Assembly (NCBI RefSeq): GCF_026008495.1
Contig: NZ_BQUN01000209.1
Span: 43,430 to 107,429, forward strand
From: Streptomyces sp. A012304
Lineage (GTDB): Bacteria > Actinomycetota > Actinomycetes > Streptomycetales > Streptomycetaceae
Direction of reading: 5' to 3'
Length of the DNA stretch: 64,000 nucleotides
Below are positions 33,320 to 41,218 of this stretch, piece after piece. A program made the position numbers and the translations under genes. The notes under the pieces were generated by a model. The model did no database searches. It saw nothing but the letters and a program-made list of their open reading frames with translations, and was not told the DNA's origin. Positions within the stretch are counted from its first letter, which is position 1. Each line of letters begins with the position of its first letter.

Positions 33320-35203
33320 GTGCCGTCCCCGAACCCCCCACGCCCGCCCTACCCGCCCCGCCCCGGATGGACCCCCGGGGACTCCGACCGCGACCTCGCG
33401 GCCCGGCTGGGCACCGACGGCAACGCCCGTGCCGTCGCCGTCCTGCTCGCCCGGCACTGGCGGGCGACGTACGACTACGCCACCGTCTGCCTCGCCGGAC
33501 CCGAGGACTCGGCGCGGCTCGTGGCCGCCGCCGCGTTCCACGAGGTGTTCGGCCGGCTCGCGCAGGGCCGCATGGGCGGAGCGCTGCGTCCCCAACTCCT
33601 CGTCGCCGTACGGAACACGGTCCGGGAATGGGCCGGATCGGAAGGCGTGATCGCCGTTCTGCCGGAGTTGCGCAAAACCGTCGGCGGCCGCGGACTGCGT
33701 GCCGCGCGGCCCACGACACCCGAAAGGCGACAACTCGCCGAACGCGCTTTCCACTCCCTCCCGGGCGCTTCCCAATGCCTGTTGTGGCATACGGAGGTGG
33801 AGGCAGAGCCGCTAACCATACCCGCCGGTCTGCTGGGCGTCGACGGCATCACCGCGGCGGCCGGACTGGAACGGGCCAGGGAACAATTCCGCGCCGGCTG
33901 CGTACGCGCCCATCGGGAACTCGCGCCGACCACCGAATGCCGCTTCTACAACCGCCTCCTCGACGTTCCCCTGCGCCGCGGCGGAACCCTGCTGCCCGAT
34001 GTCCGCCGCCATCTCGCCCAGTGCCGGCACTGCCGTCACGCGGCCGAACAGCTCAGCCACTTCGACGGCGGGCTGGACGTGCTGCTCGCCGAGACCGTCC
34101 TCGGCTGGGGTGCCCGCCGCTATCTCGACTCCCGCCCCGGACGGGCGAGTTCCACCGGCACCGGGGACCCGACTGGGCCGGTGCGCCCGACGCGTGGGAC
34201 CGGCCGGCACCGCACCACGCCGGCCGGTCTGCTCGAACTGCCGGGCGGGCGCTCCAGGAAGGCGGTCCTGGTCGGCGTCGGCCTGACCTCCCTCGCCCTG
34301 CTCGCGACCGTCCTCGCGGCGGGGAGCTGGTCCGAGGACAACGGTGTCCCCGACTCCCGGGCCACCTGGGGCGCGCCCGTCGGCCGCACCGACACCCCCG
34401 GAACCCCGGACGGCTCCTCCGGCCGGCCCGGCGGCGCTCCCACCACCGCCTCGGCCGCCGACCCCGCCGACGTCACCCTCGGCCGGCTGCGCGCCACGGC
34501 CTCGGGGCTGTGCCTCGACACCGCCGGCGGCCGCGCCGAGTCCGGGGCGGCGGCCGTCCTGGCGGTCTGCTCGTCGGCCGCGTCCCAGCGGTGGTCGTAC
34601 CAGGACGACGGACTGCTGCGCAGCGCCGCCGCCCCGACCCTGTGCCTGGCCGCCGACCCCGAGCGCGGGACGGCCGCCCTCGCCGGGTGCGTGGTGCACT
34701 CCGGTGAAGTGTTCTTCGACCTGACCGTGCGCGGGGAACTGTTACTGCGGCGCGGCGAGGGCGGCCTCGTCGTCGCCCCCGGTGCCGGCCGCCCCCACTC
34801 ACCCGTCGTCGTCACGGGACGGGACGGCTCCGAGGGCCAGCGCTGGGAGATCGACGCGGCCGCCACGGGAGAGCGGCCGCCCCTCCCGACGCCCGCCCCG
34901 GACGGCGCCGCGGAGGGCCCGGCGCTGCCGCCCGCGGCACCGGGCCCGGACAGACCCGTGCCGGAGGGCGCCCCGGCCGAGCCGGACGTCCCACAGCGCG
35001 ACGAGGAGCACAGCCAGGAAGACGGCCAGGAGCACGGCCAACGGTTCGTCCAGGTCGCCTGCTGCGAGACGCCCGCGCCGGCCGACGCGCCGGCCTTCCC
35101 GCCGGACCCGGTCACGATGGCCGGCGGCGTCCTCGAAGACGGCCTCGGCGACGCGCTCACGGCCGCGACCGGGCCGCTCGGGACCCTCGGCACGACCCGG
35201 TAG
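33320..35203 (+). CDS. sigma-like / zinc-finger / ricin-lectin fusion membrane protein, with a TTA codon
   Basis: A 627-residue multi-domain protein. Residues about 25-220 resemble an ECF-type sigma-like helical region (LARHWRATYDYATVCLAGPE, AAAFHEVFGRLAQGR). A zinc-binding anti-sigma motif HLAQCRHC (H-x3-C-x2-C) lies at about 231. One membrane helix at about 314-336 (VLVGVGLTSLALLATVLAAG) is followed by a ricin-type beta-trefoil with QRWSY and QRWEI. The C-terminus is Pro/Glu-rich and ends near CCETPAPADAP. Codon 475 is TTA, which in Streptomyces needs the bldA tRNA, so translation is probably linked to development. The GTG has GAAGGA upstream. Confidence 0.85.
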   Translation: MPSPNPPRPPYPPRPGWTPGDSDRDLAARLGTDGNARAVAVLLARHWRATYDYATVCLAGPEDSARLVAAAAFHEVFGRLAQGRMGGALRPQLLVAVRNTVREWAGSEGVIAVLPELRKTVGGRGLRAARPTTPERRQLAERAFHSLPGASQCLLWHTEVEAEPLTIPAGLLGVDGITAAAGLERAREQFRAGCVRAHRELAPTTECRFYNRLLDVPLRRGGTLLPDVRRHLAQCRHCRHAAEQLSHFDGGLDVLLAETVLGWGARRYLDSRPGRASSTGTGDPTGPVRPTRGTGRHRTTPAGLLELPGGRSRKAVLVGVGLTSLALLATVLAAGSWSEDNGVPDSRATWGAPVGRTDTPGTPDGSSGRPGGAPTTASAADPADVTLGRLRATASGLCLDTAGGRAESGAAAVLAVCSSAASQRWSYQDDGLLRSAAAPTLCLAADPERGTAALAGCVVHSGEVFFDLTVRGELLLRRGEGGLVVAPGAGRPHSPVVVTGRDGSEGQRWEIDAAATGERPPLPTPAPDGAAEGPALPPAAPGPDRPVPEGAPAEPDVPQRDEEHSQEDGQEHGQRFVQVACCETPAPADAPAFPPDPVTMAGGVLEDGLGDALTAATGPLGTLGTTR

Positions 35204-35272
35204 GCTTCCCGGCGTGCGCCCGGCCGGGGCGCGCGCCGGGAACGCAGGGACGTCGAAGGGGAGGAACCGGCG

Positions 35273-35929
35273 GTGCACGTCCAGGAATGGCTGGAGGCCG
35301 TACCCGCGGTCGCCATCTACGCGCTGGTGGGTGTGGTCATCGGCCTGGAGAGCCTGGGCATCCCGCTGCCGGGCGAGATCATCCTCGTCTCCTCGGCGCT
35401 GCTCGCCTCCCAGCACGGCGAGATCGACCCCGTCGTCCTCGGCACCTGCGCCACCGCGGGCGCCGTGATCGGCGACTCCATCGGCTACGCCATCGGCCGC
35501 AAGGGCGGGCGGCCCCTGCTGGCCTGGCTGGGCAAGAAGTTCCCCCGGCACTTCAGCGAGGCGCACATCGCCACCGCCGAGCGGTCCTTCGAGAAGTGGG
35601 GCATGTGGGCCGTCTTCTTCGGCCGCTTCATCGCCCTGCTGCGCATCTTCGCCGGCCCGCTCGCGGGCGTGCTGCGCATGCCGTACTGGAAGTTCTTCGT
35701 CGCCAACGTCCTCGGCGGCATCCTGTGGGCGGGCGGTACGACGGCCGTCATCTACTACGTGGGTGTCGTCGCCGAGTCCTGGCTGAAGCGGTTCTCGTGG
35801 CTGGGACTGGTGCTGGCGGTGCTGATCGGCGTGACGTCGATGCTCGTGCTCAAGCGCAGGGCGAAGAAGGCGGCGGCCGGGCGGCCGGCGGCCGATCCGG
35901 AGCCGGAGCCCGTCCCGGCCGCCGAGTAG
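35273..35929 (+). CDS. DedA-family membrane protein
   Basis: A 218-residue inner-membrane protein of the DedA/VTT superfamily. Marker segments are GLESLGIPLPGEIILV at about 24-39, with the conserved Glu, and FFGRFIALLRIFAGPLAG at about 120-137, with the conserved Arg residues. DedA proteins take part in membrane homeostasis and undecaprenyl-phosphate or phospholipid flipping. A basic-acidic tail (RRAKKAAAG, EPEPVPAAE) ends the chain. The GTG start follows GGGGAGG. It is convergent with the gamma carbonic anhydrase gene, with only three bases between stops. Confidence 0.9.
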   Translation: MHVQEWLEAVPAVAIYALVGVVIGLESLGIPLPGEIILVSSALLASQHGEIDPVVLGTCATAGAVIGDSIGYAIGRKGGRPLLAWLGKKFPRHFSEAHIATAERSFEKWGMWAVFFGRFIALLRIFAGPLAGVLRMPYWKFFVANVLGGILWAGGTTAVIYYVGVVAESWLKRFSWLGLVLAVLIGVTSMLVLKRRAKKAAAGRPAADPEPEPVPAAE

Positions 35930-35932
35930 CTC

Positions 35933-36472
35933 TCAGCCAGTGGGGTCCCGGTGCACCTCGCGGTGCGCGCCGGCCAGCTCCGCGTACATCGTCCCGTTCA
36001 GGGTGACGCCCGCGCGCTCCTCGTCCGTCAGCTGCCGCTTGACCTTCGCCGGCACGCCCGCGACGAGGGAGCCCGGGGGCACCCGCATGCCCTGCGGCAC
36101 CAGGGCCTGCGCGGCGACCAGGGAGCCGGCGCCGATCACCGCGCCGTTGAGCACCGTCGCGCCCATGCCGACCAGACAGTCGTCCTCGACGGTCGCCCCG
36201 TGCACGACCGCGTTGTGGCCGACGGAGACCCGCTCGCCGATGGTGACGGGGAAGCCCGGGTCGGCGTGGAGCGTGCAGTTGTCCTGGATGTTGCTGTGCG
36301 CCCCGACGGAGATCCGCTCGACGTCGCCGCGCAGCACCGCCCCGTACCAGACGCTCGCGCCGGCCTGAAGGGTCACATCCCCGATCACCGAGGACATGGG
36401 CGCCACGAACGCCTCCTCGTCGATCTTCGGGTCCCTGCCGCCGATGCCCGTGATCAGCGCCTTCTGCGTCAT
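35933..36472 (-). CDS. gamma-class carbonic anhydrase-family protein
   Basis: A 179-residue left-handed beta-helix enzyme of the gamma carbonic anhydrase/PaaY group. Repeating hexapeptide turns run from IGDVTLQAG to the end of the barrel. The three zinc-binding His are at positions His69 (NCTLHAD), His86 (SVGHNAV) and His91 (VVHGA), so it can hold metal. It probably hydrates CO2 or acts on a CoA ester. The ATG MTQKAL has GGAGACGG upstream. It is convergent to DedA and divergent from an acyltransferase of the same superfamily. Confidence 0.9.
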   Translation of the reverse strand: MTQKALITGIGGRDPKIDEEAFVAPMSSVIGDVTLQAGASVWYGAVLRGDVERISVGAHSNIQDNCTLHADPGFPVTIGERVSVGHNAVVHGATVEDDCLVGMGATVLNGAVIGAGSLVAAQALVPQGMRVPPGSLVAGVPAKVKRQLTDEERAGVTLNGTMYAELAGAHREVHRDPTG

Positions 36473-36581
36473 CACCGTCTCCTGTCGTCCGCGGTACACC
36501 CGCACCGTACGCCACCCGGTGGGGTGAAGATCACAGGGATCCGGCCATCACGACGTGCGACGCGCTGAGTACGGTGAGCGG

Positions 36582-37346
36582 GTGCCGAAGCGCAAGAACA
36601 CGTTCTCGTCCTGGTGGCGCCGCCTCGCGCAGCGCGCCGTCCACGCGGGCTGGGCCTGGGTGCAGCGCACCGGCTCCGTCACCGCCGAGCACCCCGGCCG
36701 CTTCCGGTTCGGCTCGATGGGCACCGGCACCCGGCTCGCCTTCCCGCTCGGCACGGTCTTCGGCGAACCCTGGATCCACCTCGGCGCGCACTGCATCGTC
36801 GGCGAGCAGGTCACGCTGACCGCCGGTCTGATGCCCGACCTCGACCTCGGCCCGGACCCGATCCTGCGCATCGGCGACGGTGTGGTCCTGGGCCGCGGCA
36901 GCCATGTCATCGCCGACACGACGGTCACCATCGGCAGCGACTGCTACTTCGGCCCGTACGTCTACGTCACCTCCACCAACCATTCCTACGACGACCCGCA
37001 CGAGCCGATCGGCAAGCAGTGGCCGCGGATGGACCCCGTGGAGATCGGCCCGGGCTGCTGGATCGGCACGGGCGCGGTGATCCTGCCGGGCGCGCGCGTC
37101 GGACGGAACGTGGTCGTCGCGGCCGGCGCGGTGGTGCGCGGCACGGTGCCCGACCACGCCGTGGTGGCGGGCGCCCCCGCCCGCGTCGTACGGCGCTGGA
37201 CACCCGCCGAGGGCTGGCAGCCCCCGCTGCGCACCCCGCCGCCGGTGCCGATCCCCGACGGGGTCACCTCGGAGCAGCTGGTCGCCCTCTCCGGCCTGGA
37301 CGAGGAGACGGCGGCGCGGCTCGCGCGACTGGAGCCGGAACGCTGA
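36582..37346 (+). CDS. hexapeptide-repeat acyltransferase
   Basis: A 254-residue acyl/acetyltransferase of the left-handed beta-helix family (maltose/galactoside O-acetyltransferase-like). A positively charged N-terminus (VPKRKNTFSSWWRRLAQR) precedes hexapeptide turns. The active-site His is in TSTNHSYDDP at about 140-149, and IGPGCWIGTGAVILPGARVG forms the acetyl-CoA-binding coils. The C-terminal part (WTPAEGW to the end) is an added Pro-rich and helical segment. The GTG start gives the family N-terminus. It is divergent from the gamma-carbonic anhydrase gene. The acceptor substrate is unknown. Confidence 0.85.
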   Translation: MPKRKNTFSSWWRRLAQRAVHAGWAWVQRTGSVTAEHPGRFRFGSMGTGTRLAFPLGTVFGEPWIHLGAHCIVGEQVTLTAGLMPDLDLGPDPILRIGDGVVLGRGSHVIADTTVTIGSDCYFGPYVYVTSTNHSYDDPHEPIGKQWPRMDPVEIGPGCWIGTGAVILPGARVGRNVVVAAGAVVRGTVPDHAVVAGAPARVVRRWTPAEGWQPPLRTPPPVPIPDGVTSEQLVALSGLDEETAARLARLEPER

Positions 37347-37360
37347 GCCGGCTGTGAGGC

Positions 37361-37510
37361 GCGTGTGATGTCGGCCCGTGGCCGGGAGGGCGGTGGTGGT
37401 GAGGGCCGGATTGGCGCCTGCCGTCCGGGCGGCGGGCGTGTGGTGTCAGCCCGTGGCCAGGAGGACGGTGCCGATCAGGGCCAGACTCGCGCCCACCGTC
37501 TGGACGGCGC
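37361..37510. repeat. 75-bp direct repeat copying the 3' end of the EamA gene
   Basis: The first unit (37361-37435, GCGTGTGATGTCGGCCCGTG onward) repeats the second (37436-37510, GCGTGTGGTGTCAGCCCGTG onward), with most bases conserved. The second unit contains the stop codon and last residues of the minus-strand EamA gene. The first lies just beyond the stop codon and has lost that stop (TCG for TCA on the plus strand). It looks like a tandem duplication of the gene's end that has since diverged. Confidence 0.7.
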
Positions 37511-38303
37511 GCAGGCGCTCGCGCAGGAAGCCGCGTGCGGCGAGGGCGGTGACCACGGGGTAGAGGGAGGCGAGTACGGCGGCCACGGTGACCGGGCCGT
37601 GCTGGGCGGCGACGGCGTAGGTGCCGTTCGCGGCGACGTCGGCCAGGCCCACGAAGGCGTACGCAGGCAGGGCGGTCCACGGCAGGCCGCCCTCGGGCAG
37701 CGCGGGTGAGCCGCGCCGCACGGCGGCGCAGAGGGCCGCGCCCCCCACGGCGACATTGACCACGCGCTGCGCGAAGAGGGCGAGGAAGAGACCGGTGACG
37801 GTCGTGGACGCCTCGGTGATCAGGACGAACACCGTGCCGAAGCCGAGCGCCGCGACCAGCGTGAGCAGGACGGCCCGCCGCTGCACGGACGCGCCGCGCA
37901 GGTGTGGGCCGCCCGCCAGGACGACCCCGACGACCGCGACGGCGATGCCCGCGAGCTGCACCCACCCGGGGCGTTCGCCGAGGAACAGGCCGACCGAGAC
38001 CGGGACGGCAACGCTCAGGGTGGCGAGCGGCGAGACCACCCCCATGGGGCCGAGCGCCAGCGCCTGGTAGAAGGCGAACAGCGCGACCGGGCCCACCAGC
38101 CCGGCGCCGACCGCGAACCACAATCGGGGCCCGGCCTCGCTCCAGCCGCCGGTGGCGACCACCACCACGCCCAGGACGGCCGCCGCCACGGACTGCGAAA
38201 CCACGACCACCGTCAGGGCCGGCGCGCGCCGCGTCAGCAGTCCGCCGCCGAAGTCGGCCAGGCCCCACAGCAGGCTCGTGGTCAGGGCGAGGAACGCTGT
38301 CAC
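37446..38303 (-). CDS. EamA/DMT-family transporter
   Basis: A 285-residue membrane protein with ten predicted helices, two EamA repeats of about 140 residues. The first half includes LLWGLADFGGGLLTRRAP and PVALFAFYQALALGPMGVV; the second includes VFVLITEASTTVTG and LASLYPVVTALAARGFLRE. These are marker regions of drug/metabolite exporters. GTG start. It is divergent from an XRE-cupin regulator (105 bases), which is the usual partner of such exporters. Its 3' end is copied in the adjacent 75-bp repeat. The substrate, often an amino acid or small amine, is unknown. Confidence 0.88.
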   Translation of the reverse strand: MTAFLALTTSLLWGLADFGGGLLTRRAPALTVVVVSQSVAAAVLGVVVVATGGWSEAGPRLWFAVGAGLVGPVALFAFYQALALGPMGVVSPLATLSVAVPVSVGLFLGERPGWVQLAGIAVAVVGVVLAGGPHLRGASVQRRAVLLTLVAALGFGTVFVLITEASTTVTGLFLALFAQRVVNVAVGGAALCAAVRRGSPALPEGGLPWTALPAYAFVGLADVAANGTYAVAAQHGPVTVAAVLASLYPVVTALAARGFLRERLRAVQTVGASLALIGTVLLATG

Positions 38304-38355
38304 GAGGGCCTCGCAGTACAGTTCGGTACACGATCAGGTGCATCTCACCGTAGTG

Positions 38356-38372
38356 CAGGGCATTGAACCCTG
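38356..38372. promoter_or_regulatory. inverted repeat between EamA and XRE-cupin genes
   Basis: CAGGG-CATTGAA-CCCTG is a 5-bp inverted repeat with a 7-base centre in the 105-base divergent gap, 37 bases before the XRE-cupin start. It may be the operator for that regulator. A second candidate, a GTAC repeat, lies near 38317-38330. Binding is inferred. Confidence 0.4.
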
Positions 38373-38408
38373 TCATCCAGAATATTGGACTCCTGAAGTG
38401 GACGGAAT

Positions 38409-38981
38409 GTGTCGGACCTCGACCTGCTGACCCAGTCCCTGGCCCGCAGCGTCAAGCACTGGCGCGGCGTGCGCGGCTTCACCCTCGACGTGCTCGCCGC
38501 CCGGGCCGGTGTCAGCCGGGGGATGCTGATCCAGATCGAGCAGGCCCGCACCAACCCCAGCCTGGGCACCGTCGTCAAGATCGGCGACGCGCTCGGCGTC
38601 AGCATCACCACCCTCCTCGACTACGAGAAGGGCCCGAAGGTCCGTGTCGTCCCCGCGGACCAGGCGGTGCGGCTGTGGCACACCGAGGCGGGCAGCCACA
38701 GCCGACTCCTCGCGGGCACCGAGGCGCCCGGCCCGCTGGAGTTGTGGGACTGGCGGCTGATGCCCGGCGAGCGCAGCGGCTCCGAGCCGCATCCGGCGGG
38801 CACGGTCGAGATCCTCCACGTCACGGCCGGTGAACTGACCCTGACCGTCGACGGCGCGGAGTACCGCGTCCCGGCCGGCGCGAGCGTCACCTTCGAGGCG
38901 GACGCGCCGCACGTCTACGCCAACGACGGCGACATCCCGACGGAGATGGTGCTCGCCGTCTCGGTGCCTCCCGTGGCCTGA
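38409..38981 (+). CDS. XRE-family regulator with C-terminal cupin domain
   Basis: A 190-residue regulator. The Cro/CI helix-turn-helix at about residues 9-65 (FTLDVLAARAGVSRGMLIQI) is followed by a cupin sensor domain at about 110-185 (HPAGTVEILHVTAGELTLTV, ADAPHVYAND). Such proteins bind DNA as dimers and sense a small molecule in the cupin barrel. GTG start. It is divergent from the EamA transporter, which it probably represses in the absence of ligand. The next gene, a YbaK-like deacylase, begins 43 bases on and may be part of the same unit. Confidence 0.88.
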   Translation: MSDLDLLTQSLARSVKHWRGVRGFTLDVLAARAGVSRGMLIQIEQARTNPSLGTVVKIGDALGVSITTLLDYEKGPKVRVVPADQAVRLWHTEAGSHSRLLAGTEAPGPLELWDWRLMPGERSGSEPHPAGTVEILHVTAGELTLTVDGAEYRVPAGASVTFEADAPHVYANDGDIPTEMVLAVSVPPVA

Positions 38982-39024
38982 GACGGCCCGCCGACGGCCG
39001 CCGGTGTGCTGTTAGCGTGCGGCC

Positions 39025-39582
39025 ATGGACGCACCCATCGGACATTTCGACAATGCCAGGCCCGCCCCCGACTGCCTCGACGAGCTCACCCGCCCGGTCG
39101 CCGAAGCCGTACGCCACTGGAACGGCAGTGTCCCCGCCGACGAGATCGTCTACGTCGACACCGACCCGCGGTGGGCCGACACCGCCGTCTTCGTCGAGCG
39201 CTACGGGCAGGAGCTGCTGGAGCGGTCCGCCAACTGCGTGGTCGTCGCGGGCAAGCGCGGTGGTGAGACCACCCTCGCCGCGTGCCTGGTCCTGTCCACC
39301 ACCCGGGTGGACGTCAACGGCGTCGTACGCCGCCAACTCGGCTCCCGCAAGGCGTCGTTCGCCTCGATGGACACGGCGGTGGGGGAGACCGGCATGGAGT
39401 ACGGCGGCATCACGCCGATCGGACTCCCCGCCGCCTGGCCGCTGCTCGTGGACTCGGCCGTCGTCGACCTGCCGTACGTCCTCGTGGGCAGCGGACGCCG
39501 GCGCGGCAAGCTGCTGGTGCCCGGCAAGGCCTTCGCGGAGATCCCCGGAGCGGTCGTGCTGGAAGGCCTCGGCGTGGCCTGA
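39025..39582 (+). CDS. YbaK/EbsC-type aminoacyl-tRNA deacylase-like protein
   Basis: A 185-residue protein of the YbaK/ProX editing family, which hydrolyses mischarged tRNA. Key stretches are NCVVVAGKRGGETTLAACLV at about 71-90 and the family loop ASMDTAVGETGMEYGGITP, ending in PIGLPAAWPLLVD near 130-142. It is stand-alone, with no synthetase domain. The ATG is preceded by a GTGCTGTTAGCGTGCGGCC stretch. It follows the XRE-cupin gene by 43 bases. The tRNA specificity cannot be told; it may also act on free aminoacyl esters. Confidence 0.83.
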   Translation: MDAPIGHFDNARPAPDCLDELTRPVAEAVRHWNGSVPADEIVYVDTDPRWADTAVFVERYGQELLERSANCVVVAGKRGGETTLAACLVLSTTRVDVNGVVRRQLGSRKASFASMDTAVGETGMEYGGITPIGLPAAWPLLVDSAVVDLPYVLVGSGRRRGKLLVPGKAFAEIPGAVVLEGLGVA

Positions 39583-39606
39583 GGCGGGTTTCGGCGTGGC
39601 CCGAGG

Positions 39607-40725
39607 TCAGGCCGTGTGGTGGGCCAGCGCCAGATGCGGGTCCGCCTCGCCGGGGACCGGCGCCGGGTCGGCGTGGACGAGCGCGGCGGTGAGCCGGGGA
39701 ACCGCGTGCAGCAGGGCGTGTTCGGCCTCCACCGCGATCGCGTGTGCCTGGCGCACCGTCACATCGCCGTCCACGACGACCGCCACCTCGGCGCGCAGCC
39801 GGTGCCCGATCCAGCGCAGCCGCAACTCGCCCACCCCGCGCACCCCGTGGACCTCCTCCAGCGCCCGTTCGGCCCGGTCGACCAGCGCCGGGTCGACGGC
39901 GTCCAGCACCCGCCGGAACACCTCCCGCGCCGCGTCCCGCAGCACCAGAACGATCGCCGCGGTGATCGCCAGCCCCACCACCGGGTCCGCGAGCCGCCAC
40001 CCCAGCGCCGCGCCGCCCGCGCTCAGCAGGACGGCCAGCGAGGTGAAGCCGTCGGTGCGCGCGTGCAGCCCGTCCGCGACCAGCGCGGCCGAGCCGATCG
40101 CGCGCCCGACGCGGATGCGGTACCGGGCCACCCACTCGTTGCCCGCGAAACCGACCAGCGCGGCCACCGCCACGGCGGGCAGGTGCTCGACCGGCCGCGG
40201 ATGCAGCAACCGGTCCACGGCCGTCCAGCCGGCGAAGGCCGCCGACGCGGCGACCGTCAGCACGATCACCAGACCCGCCAGGTCCTCCGCCCGCCCGTAG
40301 CCGTAGGTGAAGCGGCGCGTGGCCGCCCGCCGCCCCAGCACGAACGCGATCCCGAGCGGTACGGCCGTCAGCGCGTCCGCCGCGTTGTGCACCGTGTCGC
40401 CGAGCAGCGCCACCGACCCGGAGGCCACGACGACGACCGCCTGCATCGCGGCCGTCACGCCCAGCACCGCCAGCGACACCCACAGGGCGCGCAGGCCGCG
40501 GGCGGAGGACTCCAGGGCCGCGTCGACCTTGTCGGCGGTCTCGTGGGAGTGGGGGGTGAAGAGGTGGGAGAGGCGGTGGGAGAGGCGGCGGCTCGGGCCG
40601 CGGCGCGGAGGCTTCCGACCGTGTGGGTGCGGGCGTCCGTGGTCGTGGGCGTGCCCGTGGCCGGGCGTGTGCGGGTGTCCGTGGTCCTGGGCGTGCCCGT
40701 GCCCGTGGTGGTGCCGTTCGCTCAC
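39607..40725 (-). CDS. cation diffusion facilitator (Zn/Cd efflux)
   Basis: A 372-residue metal/proton antiporter in the membrane. The long N-terminal tail is His-rich (HHHGHGHAQDHGHPHTPGHG) and would bind zinc in the cytoplasm. Six helices follow; the metal site is in GDTVHNAADAL and ADGLHARTDGF (two H-x3-D motifs). A C-terminal cytoplasmic domain of about 80 residues runs from about 280. The GTG has GGAAGGGG upstream. It is divergent from an ArsR repressor with an inverted repeat at its start, so it is presumably de-repressed by metal. Confidence 0.92.
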   Translation of the reverse strand: MSERHHHGHGHAQDHGHPHTPGHGHAHDHGRPHPHGRKPPRRGPSRRLSHRLSHLFTPHSHETADKVDAALESSARGLRALWVSLAVLGVTAAMQAVVVVASGSVALLGDTVHNAADALTAVPLGIAFVLGRRAATRRFTYGYGRAEDLAGLVIVLTVAASAAFAGWTAVDRLLHPRPVEHLPAVAVAALVGFAGNEWVARYRIRVGRAIGSAALVADGLHARTDGFTSLAVLLSAGGAALGWRLADPVVGLAITAAIVLVLRDAAREVFRRVLDAVDPALVDRAERALEEVHGVRGVGELRLRWIGHRLRAEVAVVVDGDVTVRQAHAIAVEAEHALLHAVPRLTAALVHADPAPVPGEADPHLALAHHTA

Positions 40726-40782
40726 GTCGGTCCCCTTCCGCTGCGCCGGGGGTGGACCCGCGCCCACCCTCGGCGCCATTAT

Positions 40783-40798
40783 GTGCGTATGAGCGCAC
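40783..40798. promoter_or_regulatory. inverted repeat overlapping the ArsR start codon
   Basis: GTGCG-TATGAG-CGCAC is a perfect 5-bp inverted repeat whose centre contains the ATG start of the ArsR gene. The surrounding bases (ATGTGCG, CGCACGCAT) extend the partial symmetry. ArsR/SmtB operators are often such interrupted palindromes over promoters or starts, so this is a likely operator controlling both divergent genes. Confidence 0.5.
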
Positions 40799-41148
40799 GC
40801 ATGCACCTGTCATCTGCGCATGATGCGCACCCGCACAGCCCCGGCGAGGAGCAGTTCACCCTCGCCGCCGAGCTGCTCGCGCTGCTCGGCGACCGCACCC
40901 GCCTGACCCTGCTCCACGCCCTGGCCTCCGGCGAGGCCGACGTGACCACGCTGACGGAGCGGTGCGGTGCGGCCCGGCCCGCGGTCAGCCAGCACCTGGC
41001 GCGGCTGCGGCTCGCGGGGCTGGTGGCCACCCGCAAGGAGGGGCGCCGGGTGGTCTACTCGCTGCGCGACGGCCATCTGCGCCGCCTGGTGGACGAGGCG
41101 CTGAACGTCGCCGACCACCGGCTGAGCGACCGGCCCCCGCACGACTGA
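40789..41148 (+). CDS. ArsR/SmtB-family metal-responsive repressor
   Basis: A 119-residue winged-helix repressor. The N-terminal segment MHLSSAHDAHPHSPGEEQF is His-rich and may form a metal site. The HTH reads ALLGDRTRLTLLHALASGE and LTERCGAARPAVSQHLARLR at about residues 35-80, and the wing is ATRKEGRRVVYSL. It is divergent from the CDF exporter, as for KmtR-type regulators of cdf genes. Metal binding should release it from DNA. Only one Cys is in the HTH, not the CVC motif of ArsR proper, so it is probably a His-based zinc, nickel or cobalt sensor. Confidence 0.9.
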   Translation: MSARMHLSSAHDAHPHSPGEEQFTLAAELLALLGDRTRLTLLHALASGEADVTTLTERCGAARPAVSQHLARLRLAGLVATRKEGRRVVYSLRDGHLRRLVDEALNVADHRLSDRPPHD

Positions 41149-41218
41149 CTCAGCAGCGCTCCGCCGTGCCCAGGTACTGCTCCGCGAAGGCGGCGGCGGT
41201 GAACGTTTTTCGAGGGGA

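Noticed and set aside
36582..36920. Several overlapping alternative frames in the acyltransferase gene
   Set aside because: All are Arg/Pro-rich shadows; hexapeptide repeats are continuous in only one frame.
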